This document shows positions 23,429 to 24,295 of a DNA stretch of 24,295 bases, in pieces; the first letter of the stretch is position 1, and each line of letters starts with the position of its first letter. The stretch spans positions 1 through 24,295 of the forward strand of contig URXX01000019.1 of the NCBI GenBank assembly GCA_900551895.1, read 5' to 3'. The position numbers and the translations under genes were made by a program. This DNA comes from an uncultured Lachnospiraceae bacterium (GTDB lineage Bacteria > Bacillota > Clostridia > Lachnospirales > Lachnospiraceae). Under the pieces are notes generated by a model. It was not told the DNA's origin, did not search any database, and was given only the letters and a program-made list of their open reading frames with translations.

Positions 23429-24034
23429 ATGAAGAAAAAGATTGCGTATATTGTACTTGGAGCGGTTATTTGTTCTTTTGGAATTTATAATATACATCAG
23501 CAGACCGGAGTGACTGAGGGTGGAGTTATCGGTACAATGCTTCTTATACATCATTGGCTTGGACTTAAGCCGTCTGTTATTACACCTATATTAGATATTA
23601 GTTGTTACATTTTTGCCTATAAATATTTAGGCTCAAGTTTCATAAAAACATCAATTATTTCTACAATGAGTGTTTCGCTTTTCTTTAAAATTTGGGAACA
23701 GTTTCCGCCAATCTTACCGGATTTATCTGCTTATCCATTTGTTGCGGCAATTTTGGGAGGAATTTTTGTCGGAGTGGGAGTGGGACTTATTGTCAGACAG
23801 GGAGGTTCAAGCGGAGGAGATGATGCGCTGGCGCTTGCTATTTCAAAGGTAACACACTGCCGTCTGTCTAAAGCATATATGTTTACGGATTTTACCGTAT
23901 TGATATTATCGTTAAGTTATATTCCGTTTAACAGGATTGTTTTCTCGATTATTACAGTGACGATTTCTTCTTATATCATTGATTTCATACAGCAATTTGG
24001 TGAATATGAAGGAGTGGAACTAGAGGAAGAATAA
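23429..24034 (+). CDS. Short YitT-like (DUF161) membrane protein
   Basis: A 201-residue protein starting at 23429, where AAAGGAGG stands 7 nt upstream. The frame is open back to 23333 but that would cross the promoter. It has about five membrane segments, with a glycine-rich core (FVGVGVGLIVRQGGSSGGDD near 112-130) typical of YitT/YpjC/YvjA proteins, and an acidic end (EGVELEEE). Usual YitT proteins are near 280 residues with a soluble C-terminal DUF2179 domain. That domain is absent here, so this is the membrane part only. Control by the divergent MerR suggests a role in response to a toxic compound, but the function is unknown. Confidence 0.85.
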   Translation: MKKKIAYIVLGAVICSFGIYNIHQQTGVTEGGVIGTMLLIHHWLGLKPSVITPILDISCYIFAYKYLGSSFIKTSIISTMSVSLFFKIWEQFPPILPDLSAYPFVAAILGGIFVGVGVGLIVRQGGSSGGDDALALAISKVTHCRLSKAYMFTDFTVLILSLSYIPFNRIVFSIITVTISSYIIDFIQQFGEYEGVELEEE

Positions 24035-24061
24035 AAAAATGAAAAAATATCAAAAAAGTAG

Positions 24062-24089
24062 TTGATTTTTCAAAAAAACCTGTTATAAT
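24062..24089 (+). promoter_or_regulatory. Promoter of the tRNA-Gln pair
   Basis: TTGATT (24062-24067), 16 bp and a consensus TATAAT (24084-24089), about 38 nt before the first tRNA. Confidence 0.65.
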
Positions 24090-24126
24090 CATTTGTTGTG
24101 TGGTTCAGTTACTACACAATAAGTGA

Positions 24127-24197
24127 TGCGGAATGGTGTAATGGTAGCACAACAGACTCTGACTCTGTTTGTAGGGGTTCGAATCCCTTTTCCGTAG
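24127..24197 (+). tRNA. tRNA-Gln (anticodon CTG), copy 1
   Basis: A complete 71-nt cloverleaf. The acceptor stem pairs TGCGGAA with TTCCGTA (one G-T), discriminator G. The D stem is GTGT/GCAC with a 7-nt loop. The anticodon stem ACAGA/TCTGT has the loop CTCTGAC, anticodon CTG (reads CAG). The variable loop is 4 nt, and the T arm has TTCGAAT. CCA is not encoded. The U1-A72 end is usual for tRNA-Gln. Confidence 0.93.
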
Positions 24198-24221
24198 TTT
24201 GAGAATAAAATATAGTATTGA

Positions 24222-24292
24222 TGCGGAATGGTGTAATGGTAGCACAACAGACTCTGACTCTGTTTGTAGGGGTTCGAATCCCTTTTCCGTAG
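24222..24292 (+). tRNA. tRNA-Gln (anticodon CTG), copy 2
   Basis: Identical to copy 1 over all 71 bases, 24 nt after it (unit period 95 bp). The identity extends a few bases on each side (TGATG before and TTT after). It is likely co-transcribed with copy 1; the window ends 3 nt later. Confidence 0.93.
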
Positions 24293-24295
24293 TTT

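Noticed and set aside
1..24295. CRISPR array, insertion sequence or prophage genes
   Set aside because: I saw no short regularly spaced repeats, transposase or phage genes; all direct repeats found are coding or tRNA duplications.

Overview
The window looks like a chromosomal segment of a low-GC, Gram-positive anaerobe of the Clostridia, most likely a gut Lachnospiraceae. The evidence is an AT-rich composition with strong AGGAGG-type ribosome sites, a glycyl radical enzyme with its radical-SAM activase, the DapF/DapL route to diaminopimelate, and two wall-anchored surface proteins sharing a TSDTAN sorting signal. The exact species cannot be told from the sequence alone.

Region by region. (1) 1-928: 3' end of a surface protein with near-identical 240-bp InlB-type repeats, a wall anchor and a terminator. 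(2) 968-8343: a TetR regulator divergent from a tight five-gene operon: a large M14-type metallopeptidase, the paired membrane proteins DUF969 and DUF979, an M29-like aminopeptidase and pyroglutamyl peptidase (pcp). I infer a peptide or pyroglutamate uptake-and-trimming unit. (3) 8344-9288: a hairpin, an unlabelled 38-codon membrane peptide gene with a very good ribosome site, and an XRE-cupin regulator. (4) 9546-13583: the hydroxyproline locus, made of a radical-SAM activase (HypE type), trans-4-hydroxy-L-proline dehydratase (HypD, with its active-site residues at the same positions as recalled for the C. difficile enzyme) and a convergent GntR/FCD regulator. (5) 13699-18438: a very large secreted GH89 alpha-N-acetylglucosaminidase with discoidin-like domains, two near-identical FIVAR repeats and a wall anchor. 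(6) 18587-19381: proC, which turns the HypD product pyrroline-5-carboxylate into proline. (7) 19481-20476: a YghZ-type aldo/keto reductase. (8) 20577-22564: overlapping dapF and dapL. (9) 22559-24034: a MerR regulator divergent from a short YitT-like membrane protein, with a textbook 19-bp-spacer MerR promoter. (10) 24062-24295: two identical tRNA-Gln(CTG) genes in tandem.

How the parts fit. HypE activates HypD, HypD makes pyrroline-5-carboxylate from hydroxyproline, and ProC reduces it to proline. The link is supported by DNA: the paired 12-bp palindromes built on TGTATACA that overlap the gntR promoter occur again over the -10 and start region of proC, 5 kb away, on the far side of the GH89 gene. 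The regulator beside hypD therefore probably controls proC and itself. Together with the peptidase operon and the glycan-degrading surface enzyme, this suggests a segment adapted to host glycoprotein and collagen-derived nutrients; that theme is inference.
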